64,000 bases of DNA, taken from NCBI GenBank assembly GCA_907165275.2, contig OU015672.1:8600501-8664500 (forward strand). Reading direction: 5' to 3'. Of this stretch, positions 10,200-21,794 are shown piece by piece. How positions within the stretch are numbered: position 1 is the stretch's first letter; each line of letters starts with the position of its first letter. The notes under the pieces were generated by a model that worked only from the letters and a program-made list of their open reading frames with translations, made no database searches and was not told the DNA's origin. Source of the stretch: Zygaena filipendulae. Its lineage: Eukaryota; Arthropoda; Insecta; Lepidoptera; Zygaenidae. Made by a program: the position numbers and the translations under genes.

Positions 10200-10606
10200 G
10201 GTAAAAGTGATACTCAAACATATATAATAAAAGGGAAAAATACAATTAAATAATTATTAATCAAGTAAACATTAAATGTACTTATACAATATAAATGCCG
10301 TAAGTTCTGTAATACACTATTTATAAGTATTTAAAACAAACTCAGCTTCGCATTTATCATATTAGTCAGTATATTAATAAAGTAATTTATTTCAGGATAA
10401 TTAAATCTCATTTTATAGATAAGAAGACAGCTGGCGCCATCACGCGCCAGCCGCGAGCAACAGCATAATTTCCTTTTGACCAGTTTCAGAAACAGCGAAA
10501 TACAGTTTAATTTCCGATCGCACAGTGTTCTTGTTCCAGAAACACAAAGCGCCGTCGGACATCCATTAGTTACTAATTACAAAGAGCCAGTAAACACTTT
10601 GTAAAG
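10200..10606. other. non-coding stretch upstream of a candidate exon
   Basis: Contains an AT-rich segment and, from about 10435, a more balanced segment (tggcgccatcacgcgccagccgcg) that could be promoter-proximal DNA for the short exon that follows. Confidence 0.3.
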
Positions 10607-10656
10607 ATGTCTTTGTGCGGAGCCATCGAAGATAAAGTCGAAGCAAAACAATGTAG
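10607..10656 (+). CDS. candidate first coding exon with splice donor
   Basis: An ATG at 10607 opens 16 codons (MSLCGAIEDKVEAKQC) plus two bases, and meets a consensus donor AG|GTATGT at 10656/10657. The frame would be phase 2. Upstream DNA is less AT-rich than the surroundings, as expected for a 5' untranslated region. No downstream exon was identified and the peptide is too short to assign. Seen: start, frame and donor. Inferred: that it is transcribed. Confidence 0.25.
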
Positions 10657-11718
10657 GTATGTATCTATACGTATAAAAGTAAGGTTTATAAATATATATA
10701 TATTATAAGACGATCCGAGCTAGGGTTGCCGTCTTTAGATCCCACAACTTAACTAACAAATTCCCATCTTCAACATTCCCATATATTCCATTGCTTATAT
10801 TTTTCACAATATTTCCAATATATTTGGTAAAAATACGAAGTTACGTTAGTGAATGTACACGAAAATAATGTGCACGAAAATCACCCGGCGACACAAGCTT
10901 TCATTTTTTTTTATTTTATTTATTAATTCAGACATAAAACAAGTTACAGTCACTTAGATATAATTAATTATAAAGTAGATTTGTAGGACTCTAGGCTGCA
11001 ACTCAAAACTTATGTCCATAGCGGGGTTATGATGTGTACAATCACACAATAAACTTAAATTAGGAATTATAATAATAATGAACAATTAATTACCTTACTA
11101 ATAAATATTAATAACCAAATTGTGGTCACTACAATTCCCAATCTCAGCTAGAGCTTTTTTCTTCCTTTGGATATGCCAAAGGAAGAAAAAAAAAAAAAAA
11201 ACATTATCAACAGATTAATGAGAAAGCAAACAAAAAAAAATACTCTATGGATGGAGAACACGGCTGGATACAAGCTTAATGGAGAAGCGCAAATTTGTTT
11301 TCATACTATCTATTTATCTTCTTCTATTTATTCTGTGGTCCTGAGAATGTATTGTAATTTCGCAATAAACCGTATAATTAAGTCGGAAGAGGCCACAGCA
11401 GGGTAGATAATATTAAGAAAAAAAAATCTGTTTCGTTTCCGGCTTGAAACTTTCCTGAACGCGATCCGATGTTTCGACAACCCTAGCTCATTTGAAAGCA
11501 TTACGATCCGCTTTTGTTACTATTAAAATGGATTCTTTTATCCATTCTCTATATCTCTTTGCCCTTTATTTGGTACTTAGCTGTTTCTTTGGTAATCCGG
11601 TAGAGTGCTAATTGAACTTATTAATTAGAATTATTAGTGTAATTATTGACTAATTAGGTAGGTAAACATTTTTTCTAATAAGCACTTCGTTATAACGCTG
11701 AATCTTTTTCAGGGTAAG
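10657..11718. other. non-coding AT-rich stretch
   Basis: Holds a short repeat shared with about 46020 (aatcacccggcgaca), a cttcctttgg/ccaaaggaag inverted pair at about 11160-11186, and A-rich sequence. No gene seen. Confidence 0.5.
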
Positions 11719-12041
11719 ATCCTTACTAATATTATAAATGCGAAAGTGAGTTTGTTTGTTACGCTTTCACAGCTAAACGGCTCAACCGATCACCACGAAA
11801 TTTGGCATACTCGTTGTCAGGGGTACAGAGAAGGATATCGGCTAGTTTTGATCCCGGAATTCCCTCGGGGATTTAGAAATGAACGTGGAAGAAACTACAT
11901 TAAATTTTGCATTCTATACCTACACGATGTCAAGGGAGTGTACAGAAAAAAATATAGGGTAGCAAGTACCTACTTTGATCTTGGAATTCCCGCGGGATTT
12001 CCGAAACTAACGCGGGTGAAACTTCGGGGAATAGCTAGCTA
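11719..12041 (-). repeat. CTAGCTG-family repeat with internal duplication
   Basis: The block 'catac..gttgtcaggggtacagagaagg..atcccggaattccc' occurs twice, so the copy is about 320 bp instead of about 200 bp. Confidence 0.6.
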
Positions 12042-12587
12042 GTTAGGTAATAAATAAATAATTCAGGTTTGTTAACGCCTTCTCTAATTGACAACCTCAC
12101 GTAGGTACAATTTCTTAGTTTTCTTTTTTAATGATTTACTTATAACGTTTTGTTGGTGGTTTTTCCTGAAAAAAAAGCATATGTTATCCGTCGCCCGTAA
12201 AAGTATAGATACTTACCTACCTGCCTACCTATATTTTGCCTTAAAAGTGATTAACCAAAGAAGACACTTGCTCTGGTATGAGAAGATTGTATGTCTTATA
12301 ACTACTTTTAGCGGAGTGCGTCGGTCGTTTGTCAAATGGCGTCTCTCTTCGTTAAGTGAAGTATTTTTTTCATGGCAGCCATCATAATCGTTTACAATGC
12401 AACTCCATTTTCTCATAATATGCGACTGTAAAAAACATTGTTCATTGAGACCTTGTTCATATGACGCCAGCTTGTTTTAGTTCACAACAAAACATAAAGT
12501 TAATGCAACACACTCGTAACATTATTGATGGGATTTTAATAGCCCAAAGTTCAGACTTCAAACGAGCTTTTAATATTTTAATCTCGC
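12042..12587. other. non-coding stretch
   Basis: Open frames of 60-100 codons on both strands have no recognisable content. Confidence 0.5.
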
Positions 12588-12660
12588 TAGCCGTTTCTCG
12601 CGGTTTCACCCGGGTGATTTTGGGTTTCTTAACAATCCCCCGCGGGGTAACAGCTTGTAG
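12588..12660 (+). repeat. CTAGCTG-family repeat fragment
   Basis: Head only: ctagccgtttctcgcggtttcaccc. Confidence 0.45.
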
Positions 12661-12889
12661 TATTAAAAAGGCAGTTTTCATGCTTAATTCACCTACCTAC
12701 TCTATAAATGGATAGCGTTTTGTGCTCTTAAAAGAGGACTTGTGAATTACGAAGGGATGTGATGAAACGAACCTAACTAAGCTCCACAGTAAACTGTTAT
12801 TACAGAGGCTAGCTTAACGAGCATTGCGTTCGGGACGGCTTGCGTTATCTACTCTTATCTATATCTACCAGTAGTTCGATTTTGTAATA

Positions 12890-13075
12890 CTTACTATTAT
12901 AAATACGAATCTGAGTTTAGTTGTTTGGTACTCTTTCACGCCTTAATTACTCAACCGATCTTCATGAAATTTTGCGTACACGTTCTCAAGGGTACAGAAG
13001 AGAACATAAGCTACTTTTATCCCGGAATTCCTACGGGAACTCTGAAATTAACGCGGGTGAAACTGTACTACTAGT
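12890..13075 (-). repeat. CTAGCTG-family repeat
   Basis: Near-complete, from cttactattataaatacga to gcgggtgaaactgtactactagt; the CCGCGG block has been lost. Confidence 0.6.
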
Positions 13076-13516
13076 GTTCGAATTGAAACACAGACTCTGA
13101 TCTCAGTCGCTTTAAAGAAAGAGGACTTATCAACATATTAAAACGCAAATCGCTGGAACAGACCACCGTCTTCAGGCCACAAGTGTCGATAGAACTGCGG
13201 GCAGTAGCTCGTAAAATCAATAAGTTATAATAAAGCTATAAATTTAAGAGCAGTAGGTATTGAAATGCGGTTAATGCGAAGACCTGTAAGTGAACTCCGG
13301 CGAAACGGGGCTATTCCTCGAGCAATAACAGTTAACCCAGTTCCGGAGATATCGGCCGACCACCGGCTACCGACAGACTGACGCACCCATTCCCTATATT
13401 CCCACTGCATCTTTCTATCGCAACTGGATTTTGGATTAGTATCAATAAAAATTCAAATGTAGGGCTGACCAAAATATGGTAGGTACATATGCGCGACCGC
13501 AATCGTGACCAGATTT

Positions 13517-13730
13517 ATTACGTAACTTTTGTTTCTATCATTTTTCGGTTGCAATCAAAAAAATGGCGGTTTTGAGATTAAAAAATGTACTTTTTGACAT
13601 CTACAATATCTAGCAATCAATCAAAATAAACATACTTCAAAAGTTGAAGCTGCCAAAACATAATTAATTGATCACAAAATCGCTATTTCTGATTGAAACT
13701 GAAATATGATAGCAACAAAAGTTACATAAT
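13517..13730. mobile_element. 214-bp palindromic MITE
   Basis: Ends ATTACGTAACTTTTGTT and AACAAAAGTTACATAAT are inverted repeats, and the imperfect complementarity extends past 30 bp. A related copy at about 45640-46230 carries an insertion. No target duplication was resolved. Confidence 0.55.
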
Positions 13731-14092
13731 GGCCCAGCGGGTTTTTGTTATTAGTTTCGAAGTCGGTTTTTGTTATTATTGTACGAAACTGGTTTCGATA
13801 GAAGAAGAGTATATCATTATTTACGAAACTCACCGACAGTAACAGTATCCTGTTACGATGCCGAATTATTTTTCTTTTCTAAGTAACTGAGTACCTTACA
13901 CTCTTATGAGGTATAGTCACTCTCACGAAAACCTGATTTACGATGGCCAATGTATTATTCTTTTGTCTAATATCTATTTATATCGAAATTAATAAAGTCG
14001 TTTTTTAGGAGAGTTTATTACAATCTTTGACCTCAAAACAGCTGATGATAATTTTAATGTAGTTACCTTGGGGAACACACGGTAAAAAGTGA

Positions 14093-14395
14093 TATACAAA
14101 AAAACCGGACTCGCGCACGAAGAGTTCCGTACTATAAAAACATAAGTATGTGAAAATTACAAGCACCAATATCGAACAAAAACCAGCAAAAAAATCACGT
14201 TTGTTGTATTTGAGCTCCCTTAAATATTTTTTTTTATTCTGTTTTTTATTATTTGTTGTTATAGCGGCAACAGAAATACATCATCTGTAAAAATTTTAAC
14301 TATCACGGTTCATGAGATACACCCTGGTTATATACGTTATAGACGTACAGACGGTTACGTTTTAACCTTTGGATACGGAACCCTAGAAAAAGGAA
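14093..14395. repeat. gttccgtac / acggaaccct bounded repeat
   Basis: Opens with 'agttccgtactataaaaacata' and closes with 'ggatacggaaccctagaaaa', a terminal pair I associate with a common lepidopteran dispersed repeat. No ORF. Confidence 0.4.
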
Positions 14396-14732
14396 AACCT
14401 TCTAGCAAATCTGTTGATTTTATCAAAGGCGTTGTCGTGAACGAATCTTTGATAGTCTTTGGGCTTTGTGCTCTCTTTCTTATTTATTCTTGAGCCAATG
14501 GAAGTCAGTCAAGTGGCGTTTGAATCCTTCACGTATTTGTGTTCCTTTAGAAAATACATACAATACCAACCAGTCACCAGGTAGATCCATAATGTACCAA
14601 GTACGAATGTATGTTATGGCTCAGCTACATTATCGCCGGGTACAGACGATTATGCGCGAGCACGATAGTGTAGAGGGCACACTCGGCTGTACTCGCCGAT
14701 CGTCGTCTATGATCGCCTGCGACCCGTGAATG

Positions 14733-15052
14733 AGTATGTTGACTAATTTTTTTTTAGTCCGCTTTGTAGATTATTAAAAAATATTGGACACGTATTTTTT
14801 CTTTTTTTACGTAATCAAAAAATTACGGCGATATATTGAGTTGAAATTTCGCGTGACATCACTATTCTAACAGTTTGTATGGTGGTTTTATCGGTTAGTG
14901 ACGTCACAACCCCTTCACCCTAAACTTTAATGTGCTTTATCTCTGTATATTTTAATTTATTTGAAAAAGCAAAAAATACGTGTCTATTGTTTTTTAATTT
15001 TCTAAAAGACGGACTAATTAAAATTTTGATTTTTAAAAGTTGTCAACATCCC
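14733..15052 (-). mobile_element. 320-bp MITE carrying TGACGTCA, copy 4
   Basis: Reverse orientation, exactly 320 bp. TGACGTCA is at 14899-14906; the second site is degraded (gtgacatcac). It lies in a segment rich in gatcgccg/cgatcatcg motifs that continues on both sides (14610-14730 and 15053-15170), so it split an older sequence. Confidence 0.65.
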
Positions 15053-15225
15053 TATTGTCGTTTTTTGGGCACGCGTCAAAGGGAATCGCCTGTGATCGCG
15101 TTGAGGTGTCCACATTATCGCCGATCACACGATCAACGATCATCGGCGATAGTGTAGTGCAGGCATTACTCGGACCGAGATTGTACACCTCGTACAAAGT
15201 TTATCTTACAATACGTACTGTTTAA

Positions 15226-15698
15226 GGTCCGTTTATATCCACAGACATTGAGCGTGCCAGACACGATCCGACGCAGTCAAAATAATATTCTCCTATGCAG
15301 TGCGTGCTGCTAGATGGAGCGACGATCTGCGGTGGGTGGCTGGAAGTAACTGGATGCGGGTGACTGAAGATCGGTATAGGTGGCGAACCCTTGGAGAGGC
15401 CTATGTCCAGCAGCGGACTGCTGATGATGATGATGATACAGTGCGTATTGACATATTTACATCTATCGCAACACGACCGCGCAGACGCGGACAGACACGG
15501 GCCAATATTCGCGGAGAGAATATTTTGTCTCGAGGTTCATGTCTGTACGTGTCTATGGCTACATGCCGAGCGGGGTGAATAGAGCATCGGAACCGTACAA
15601 GACGTCTTTTGTAAATAAACGGTGTCTGTTGGTTTCTGCCCACATTTCTGCCTTGGCACGTGTCTGGCACGCTGAATGTCTGTAAATATAAACGGACC
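15226..15698. mobile_element. TTAA-flanked MITE (piggyBac-type target), disrupted
   Basis: GGTCCGTTTATAT..ATAAACGGACC form the start of terminal inverted repeats about 40 bp long, with further matched blocks (cagacatt, gcgtgccagacacg). TTAA lies at 15222-15225 and 15699-15702, the target duplication typical of piggyBac-type elements. No transposase. A LINE fragment (15306-15438) is inserted inside. Confidence 0.65.
15306..15438 (+). pseudogene. 5'-truncated LINE fragment, C-terminus of reverse transcriptase ORF
   Basis: The frame from about 15303 reads WSDDLRWVAGSNWMRV..WRTLGEAYVQQ, the C-terminal signature of a lepidopteran LINE polyprotein, then the 3' end 'ggcctatgtccagcagcgga' and a (GAT)n tail. 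An 8-bp target duplication CAGTGCGT lies at 15298-15305 and 15439-15446. Only about 130 bp were copied, so this is a dead-on-arrival insertion into the TTAA element. Confidence 0.7.
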
Positions 15699-15794
15699 TT
15701 AATACGGACCGAGATAGCACAACTCGCACAAAGTTTGTCTCACAATACTGTTTATTCATCCGATTGTAAGGTAAAAGTAACAGGGTTCCCAATA

Positions 15795-16422
15795 GGGTAC
15801 TTGCATGAAATTTATAATAAGAAATTGTGTCAATATTTCAAAAATAGAGCCTTAGAAAAGCGTTATCGTGAAAGATTTACTAAAAAATTTTCAATAGTTT
15901 CTAAAATATTCAACTTTTAATTTTTTGAAACGGAACGTTGCAACGAAAGACCAATCACAGCCAAGCTTGACACATGACGTCACTTTTATTTTTTTTAGGA
16001 AACATTTACCTCTTTCAGAGAAGGCAAAATAAACTAAGTGCATACAGACAACGCATATTTTCCATTTAATGAAGTTTTTTACTTTAAAATGCACTTTAAG
16101 ATGCATTTCGATTCTTTACTGGAACTTTTGGAAGTAACTCGAAACGGTTCAACCTTAATTTTGCTTTTGAATATTGAAGTTATCTGTCTGTCAGTGTCAA
16201 ATGACCCTGTCAATACGACAGTGACATTTCTATCACAGATTAATAAGGCGTAATTTTGAACAAGTGACGTCATTCCGCGTTTCGGCGGTAAGGTCTTAAG
16301 TAGGAACTTTGAAACGCTCTATTGAATTAACTTATGCATATATTTTTTTTCTTTTTCTTGCTTTGTTTAAGTAGGCCATATGCCTTTAAAATAGACTGAA
16401 AAAAAAATTCATGCAAGTACCC
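15795..16422. mobile_element. 628-bp MITE with TA target duplication
   Basis: Ends GGGTACTTGCATGAA and TTCATGCAAGTACCC are perfect inverted repeats, flanked by TA on both sides. Two TGACGTCA octamers lie inside (15975-15982 and 16265-16272). Internal open frames are short and unrecognised. TA duplication fits Tc1/mariner-type non-autonomous elements. Confidence 0.65.
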
Positions 16423-16524
16423 TATAGTGCGGAATCTCCGGATTTTTCCGAAATTCAAATTAAATTTTGATGGACTGTCACGTACCTTTTTATGGTCTAC
16501 TATAATACGACAAAATCTATATCT

Positions 16525-16699
16525 TTACATATTATTAAACAAAGTCCTACGCCAGGTCTGTCTGTCTGTTCGCGAGAAACTTAAATACTACTGAATTTGA
16601 TAGGAAGGATTTAATAGGAAGGTTTACACTATGATTTATCCTGGAATCTCCACAGGAACTCTGAAATTCCCGAGGGTGAAGCCGCGGGGACAGCTAGTA
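16525..16699 (-). repeat. CTAGCTG-family repeat
   Basis: Near-complete reverse copy ending gaagccgcggggacagctagt. Confidence 0.6.
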
Positions 16700-17124
16700 A
16701 ATAATTTGATCCTTTTACTTTGTAAGCGAATCACTTGAGAAGGGCCGGAACTCGTTAAGCACTTTATTGAAAATTTTCGTAAGAGTCAGAATAAGGCTTG
16801 TAATTGCAAAATAAAAATTATTTTTTTTACTTGGATTTTTTGTAAATTTATTGAAACTTGAGCCGGATCGTCTGTTTGATCAACTAGTCAGCTTACACAA
16901 TTTTCTACTTTAAGATATTGACTTTAGTTAGATCGTAAACATTCCGATAGAAAACATGGGAAAAGTTGGCAAGCGGCAACCCTACAGTTTGATCGATAAA
17001 ATGAAGTATTATTGCAGTTACAAAAGTTTGCAACTGAACATTTTATTACTAACTATAACCAGTCGCTTACTATTTATGAACGAGTATTATGAATCATGCA
17101 GACCTCTTAACCTCTGCTATGGTT
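16700..17124. other. non-coding stretch
   Basis: AT-rich. A 101-codon frame starting at 16956 runs into the tandem repeats that follow and is not convincing. Confidence 0.5.
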
Positions 17125-17600
17125 GCTTATGGTTGCCTGGTAGTGATACCACCCAGCGCGTTCACTCCGCGGCTAACAAAAGCGAAGAGGTGATAACTGA
17201 TAACGTACCAGGTGAACCAGGTGCGCGCTGCTATCACCTCAGACTGCTAGTTGCCTGGTAGTGGTAGGTCATATTCAGCGCGGATATTCCGCGGCAAACA
17301 CAAGAAAAGTGATATTGTACCAGATGGACCAAGTTGACATTCTACAATCGCTAACGCATAGAAAACTAGAATAGAAAACTTTGGTTAGCCAATCAAAACT
17401 CTAGCTTTACGTGACCACTTGAAAACAAGAGTTTTGATTGGCTGACCTAGTGACACGACGATGTTTTCTATGCGTCAATGATTGTAGAATGTAACTTGGC
17501 TAACCCCGCAGTTACGCTGGTTGGTGCTGGTTGCCTCGTACTGATACGATTCTCTCATACTCGCTGCATACAAAAGCAAGGAGATGATGCTGCCTCAGGT
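17125..17600 (+). repeat. three tandem units of about 125 bp
   Basis: Units start near 17128, 17250 and 17528 with 'ggttgcctggtagtg' or a close variant, followed by a tccgcgg motif and 'acaaaagc.a.gaggtgat'. The third is separated from the second by the palindromic MITE at 17329-17499. Confidence 0.55.
17329..17499. mobile_element. 171-bp palindromic MITE inside tandem repeat
   Basis: Inverted ends ccaagtt.acattctacaat and attgtagaatgtaacttgg continue inward (cgcatagaaaac / gttttctatgcg) and again nearer the centre (agccaatcaaaact / agttttgattggct), so most of the element can fold back. No ORF. Confidence 0.6.
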
Positions 17601-18159
17601 GGTTGGGGCATGTTTGAGAAAAAAAAGACCTCGTTTATTTTCGCCGTGATGTTAAATCGTTTGAAGGTGATTTGTAATGGCTCTTCAGTGGCCAACGCGT
17701 TGGGCGGGGCGTGATATATGATCGGTCGGGGTTCAGTGCTCGGACCACGTCAGTGTCATAGGGTTGCCACTTCAGGTACCTACTAACATTATGGTTTTAC
17801 AAACTCCAATAAAAAATCTATATATAAATATACGTATAATAAAACTGTAGAGAGGTCAATTCTGTACATTGAATATATATTCAAAATTAATATTGGAGGA
17901 TGAATTATGGTGATCGATACTGATGCCAAAAATGCAATCAGTAAATTTTTTGTCTGTCTGTCTGTCTGTATGTGCACGCATGGGTCAAAACCTACTGAAG
18001 GGATTTTAACCAAACTTGGTAAGATTGTAGTCCATACTTCTGGGCAGGTTAAAGGCTATATAACAGAACGCTAAGGCACATAGGAGAGGAGCAGTGACTA
18101 TAAATTTGAATCAAGTCGGATGAAAATGCGCTTTCGAGCTCTTATCTTCGCATAAGTTT
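17601..18159. other. non-coding stretch
   Basis: Contains a TCTG run (17953-17966) within a partial CTAGCTG-like middle. No gene seen. Confidence 0.45.
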
Positions 18160-18490
18160 ATTCAATCACGCAAAAACGGCTGAACGGATTTAGATTAAAT
18201 TCGGCATGCACATTGTCAGGGGTACAGAGAAGGACATAGGGTACTTTTTATCCCAGAATTCCCGCGAGAACTCCGAAATTACCGCGGGTGAAACCGCAGG
18301 GCACAGCTAGTCCTAAATAATATTAGAAATGCGCATGTAAGTTTATTTCTTTGTTTTTTACGCTCTCTGGCCTTAACTACTCAACCGATCGTTATGAAAC
18401 TTTGCATACACGTTGTTACGGGTATAGAAAAGGACATGGGGTACTTTTTAACTCGTCATTCCCTCAGGAACTTCAAAACCAACGCGTGTT
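18160..18490 (-). repeat. two CTAGCTG-family copies in tandem
   Basis: A partial copy (18160-18311, ending gcagggcacagctagtcc) abuts a second (18312-18490) that starts taaataatattagaaatgcg and has a degraded end (acgcgtgttaaactagt). Confidence 0.65.
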
Positions 18491-18785
18491 AAACTAGTAT
18501 TATTACATGTCAGAAAATAAAGTATCAACAATTTCAGACGAAATTCTACCCGATGAGGCACGACTCTCGCCCTTGTATTTCAATGCCGATTTTCGTGATA
18601 TCCTCAAGATGACAACCCTAAGTGCTCGAAGCTGAGATGAGGGGTATTAAATTATGTCGACGGTGCAGCGTGAAATAGCACTCGACTTGTGGGCCGGGGC
18701 TGCCCCCAGCCGCGGCAATTGGTCGTTTCGTATCGATTTTTAACAGACTTCCAAAAAAGGAGGAGGTTTTCAATTCGAATGTAAG

Positions 18786-19024
18786 CTCAGACCAAATAAA
18801 AACTAAAGAGGGAACGTCTCGAACATCGAAGTGAAGCCTGTTCTCCGTCTACGCCGGTTGCGTATGCATGTGGTGCTTAGGAAAGTACCACGATTCCCAG
18901 CTGTATGGTATCTTTTTCTTGTAAGTGTGTGCGTGTTTCTGTGTACGTGCATGGCATGGTGTCTTTTTCCTGGCTTCACTTGTTTTTTCTACGCGTTCCG
19001 TGTTTAGTTTTTATTTGGTCTGAG
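18786..19024. mobile_element. MITE with 8-bp target duplication, copy 1
   Basis: Inverted ends CTCAGACCAAATAAAAACTA and its complement (tagtttttatttggtctgag), plus sub-terminal tcgaagtgaagcc / ggcttcacttg. Target duplication AATGTAAG / AATGTATG (7 of 8). Copy 2 at 21258-21499 has a perfect 8-bp duplication. The size fits hAT- or P-type transposition. Confidence 0.65.
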
Positions 19025-19157
19025 AATGTATGTTTTTTTTTTGTATGTTTGCTATGCGATTACTCGAAGACAGCTGGACGGCTTATTTTTTTAACTTCAC
19101 TTACTAATTTTCATTCGCCGGCCCCGCCCAATTAATTTTTTATCGCAACCTGTATTA

Positions 19158-19255
19158 CATCCGCATCCGCATTAACTTCCGCATTGTTTAATGCGGATGC
19201 GGATGCGGATGTCTAAGTTTATGCGGAAGCTTCGCATTTGTGGATGCGGATGTGA
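19158..19255. repeat. inverted clusters of the hexamer GCGGAT
   Basis: atccgcatccgcatt is followed 20-odd bases on by aatgcggatgcggatgcggatg, then further gcggaag and gcggatg units. The block can fold into a hairpin. Confidence 0.7.
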
Positions 19256-19636
19256 ATATTCGCAACATCTCTGCACTGTACTACTATGCTACTCGTAAAC
19301 CTCAAAGATGTAGGCCAAGGATGAGCAAAATGTTTATCCAACAGCATACACAATATTCCGTGGCTAAACTTTCCACCGTCTCACCCTAATTCATCATTTA
19401 TTATCCACGGAAATTTTATATCTTCAAACAGTTCCATAAACTACACTGTTTAGTTGAACTTCATATAAACTAGTTGGGAAAAACAATATATTCCGTACAC
19501 CCTAAGTTAACCATCGCCGTTAAAATCATCTCTTTTATAGCTTCCAAAGTTACGATGATAATATTTTTATTGAATAGGCATAATAAAAATATTTCATGCA
19601 AACTGACTCTTCAGTTTTTATACCTATTTATAAGCT
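19256..19636. other. non-coding stretch
   Basis: AT-rich; no gene or repeat end recognised. Confidence 0.4.
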
Positions 19637-19800
19637 GTCTCGCAAGAATTCCAGGATAAACAATGCGTATAAACCTTCCTGTTGAATCACTCTATCTATT
19701 GGTGAAAACCGCATGAAAATCTGTCCAGTAGTTTTTGAGTTTATCGCGAACAGTTAGAAAGACAGATTGACGCAGCAGAGGACTTTGCTTGTATGTAGTG
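19637..19800 (+). repeat. CTAGCTG-family repeat, 3' part
   Basis: Variant middle 'cactctatctattggtgaaaaccgcatgaaaat' as at 3585. It is followed by a (TTTA)n microsatellite at 19802-19826. Confidence 0.6.
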
Positions 19801-20049
19801 ATATTTATTTATTTATTTATTTATTACAGTAGTTTTATAAGGTAGTTTGTGTCGGGTCATATAGTAAGTTATATTTGAGGTAGGTATGCTTTTGGTATCG
19901 AAATGAGGAGTTAAATCAATTTTAAAACAAAGTCATGAATTCTATAGTTGTTAATGTCTAATTTCTTAAAATACCTACATTTCTAAATCGTCTACTTTCT
20001 CAAAAGGTCGCCGTCGATTCTAACATCGCGCGAGTGAAACCGCAAGCAT

Positions 20050-20361
20050 CAGCTAGTCTATATAATAAAAATGTATCGCCAAATGTGTTGCTAAGCGCAT
20101 AACTTCCAAACGACTGCACTAAATTGGAAAATTGTTTTTTTTTGTATTCGTTATTGTCACGACAAGGTTTATATAAAAGAAGTTTGGAGTTCCTGCGGGA
20201 ATTCCGAAACTCACGCGGGTGAATCTCCGAAACGGTTGGACCGGTATAGACGGAACTTTCACTGCCAATTAGCTGTTGTTACAAGGAGTAAATTAGACTG
20301 CATTGGAGTTCCTGCGGGAATCCCGAAACTCACGCAGGTGAAACCGCGGGGCAAAGCTAGT
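20050..20361 (-). repeat. CTAGCTG-related repeat, 'tgttgctaagcgcataac' variant
   Basis: About 310 bp: a head with 'tgtgttgctaagcgcataacttccaaacgactgca', an internal 'gaattccgaaactcacgcgggtgaatctccgaaacgg' block and a terminal ccgcggggcaaagctagt. The same variant occurs at 26948 and 29940. Confidence 0.65.
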
Positions 20362-21140
20362 GGTTAATAAAAATAAAATATACAAACAGTGAAAATAAAT
20401 TGAGAAGTCTAAAAGAATAATGCAAAGGTCAGATGGGTATTACCACAGAGAAAAGAATATATTAACTAGAGATGTACCGTAGTGTATTATATGTAGTTGG
20501 GAGCATTTCATAAATCTCCTAGATTTTCTATTCTAGCATCCGTGTTCCACATATCCACGTTCTTTATTGCACAAATATAAATGCACAAATGGCGAACTTA
20601 TTGCCTCGCGGCATTCTCTACCAGTTTACCACCGGATAGTTAGTCTTTAAATGCAATAAATATTAATTGAAATGTGGGAAATAAGGTAGGGAAATTCAGC
20701 TTTGCGAAATTAGCCGCGTTCGCTGATTTCTCAGCGCCGATATTCGTACTGTATCTAATACTTATGTTATGAAACATCATCCAAAACTCGCGAAATACGG
20801 CGGCGTTCAAACGGATCAGATTTTATCGATGTTTTTGACGTTATTTAAAAAAAACCTTTGGAGTATTTCCATGAGTATCATATTTTTCAATGTTAAAATG
20901 ATGTACGAAGATCATTACGCACAAAAATAATGATTGAACCTTTCAAATTGTCCTCAGATTGAAAAGCTTTGAAAGTCGCAGTCGACGATAATAGAAAACA
21001 GATGTAAGAAACAATTGAAATGAGGACAATAGCGCCCTTCGTTAATTATTCAGGAGGTAATATCTTGCCGGGATGGCTCTAGTGGTCCAATGGAGGACGG
21101 TGAGGGCAATAGACGGACGAAGACGAATTGAACTGTATTG
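20362..21140. other. non-coding stretch
   Basis: No coding frame or recognisable element; ordinary AT-rich sequence with isolated CpG-bearing segments. Confidence 0.45.
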
Positions 21141-21257
21141 TTTAGAAAGAAAGAAAGAAAGATTTATTTAAGCAAGATGAGACACACAACACAAATGAAC
21201 ATGCGGGAGAGAACATAGAAATCTTTTCTTTTCGTAAATTTTTCTGTATGTTGGTGT

Positions 21258-21499
21258 CTCAGACCAAATAAAAACTAAAGACTGAACGTCTTGAACAACG
21301 AAGTGAAGCCGGTTGCGTATGCATGTGGTGATTAGGAAAGTGTATGGATTTGTAAAAGTTACTGGTGATAAGTGATTTATGGTGTCTTTTTCTTGTAACT
21401 GTGTGCGTGTTTCTGTGTACGTGCACGGCGATGGTGTCTTTTTCCGGGCTTCACTTGTTTGTTCTACGCGTTCCGTCTTTAGTTTTTATGTGGTCTGAG
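21258..21499. mobile_element. MITE with 8-bp target duplication, copy 2
   Basis: Same inverted ends as 18786-19024, flanked by a perfect duplication GTTGGTGT (21250-21257 and 21500-21507). The two copies share 'ggttgcgtatgcatgtggtg' and 'ctgtgtacgtgca' internally. Confidence 0.75.
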
Positions 21500-21794
21500 G
21501 TTGGTGTTAAAAATATACCCAACTTGGCGTTCACCCATTTCAGAGTTCCCGCGGGAATTCCGAGATAAAAGTGCCTTATGTCCGTAACCAAAAATCACTG
21601 CACTGAATTGAACTTTCTTCTCAATTCACCATTATTTTGCGATTGTGACGCAGATCTCTTTGCCCGCACGTACTTTTATCATTGTCTCAAGCTTTGGATC
21701 TTTCTAGATAAAGATACTGTCCATTAGTTAGAGCAGTCTTTGCCGCTCGAGCGAACACAGTAGGTACAGTTAGCTAAAGAAAATTATTTATTTG

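Larger units (their letters stand above)
15171..15753. repeat. 50-bp direct repeats flanking a TTAA element
   Basis: About 50 bp beginning cggaccgagat and containing acaaagttt and acaatac occurs at 15175-15223 and again at 15705-15753, bracketing the TTAA-flanked element. The two are diverged, so they pre-date the insertion or record an older duplication. Confidence 0.5.

Noticed and set aside
11167..11406. 79-codon Lys-rich frame
   Set aside because: It begins in an A-rich simple sequence and shows no codon structure.
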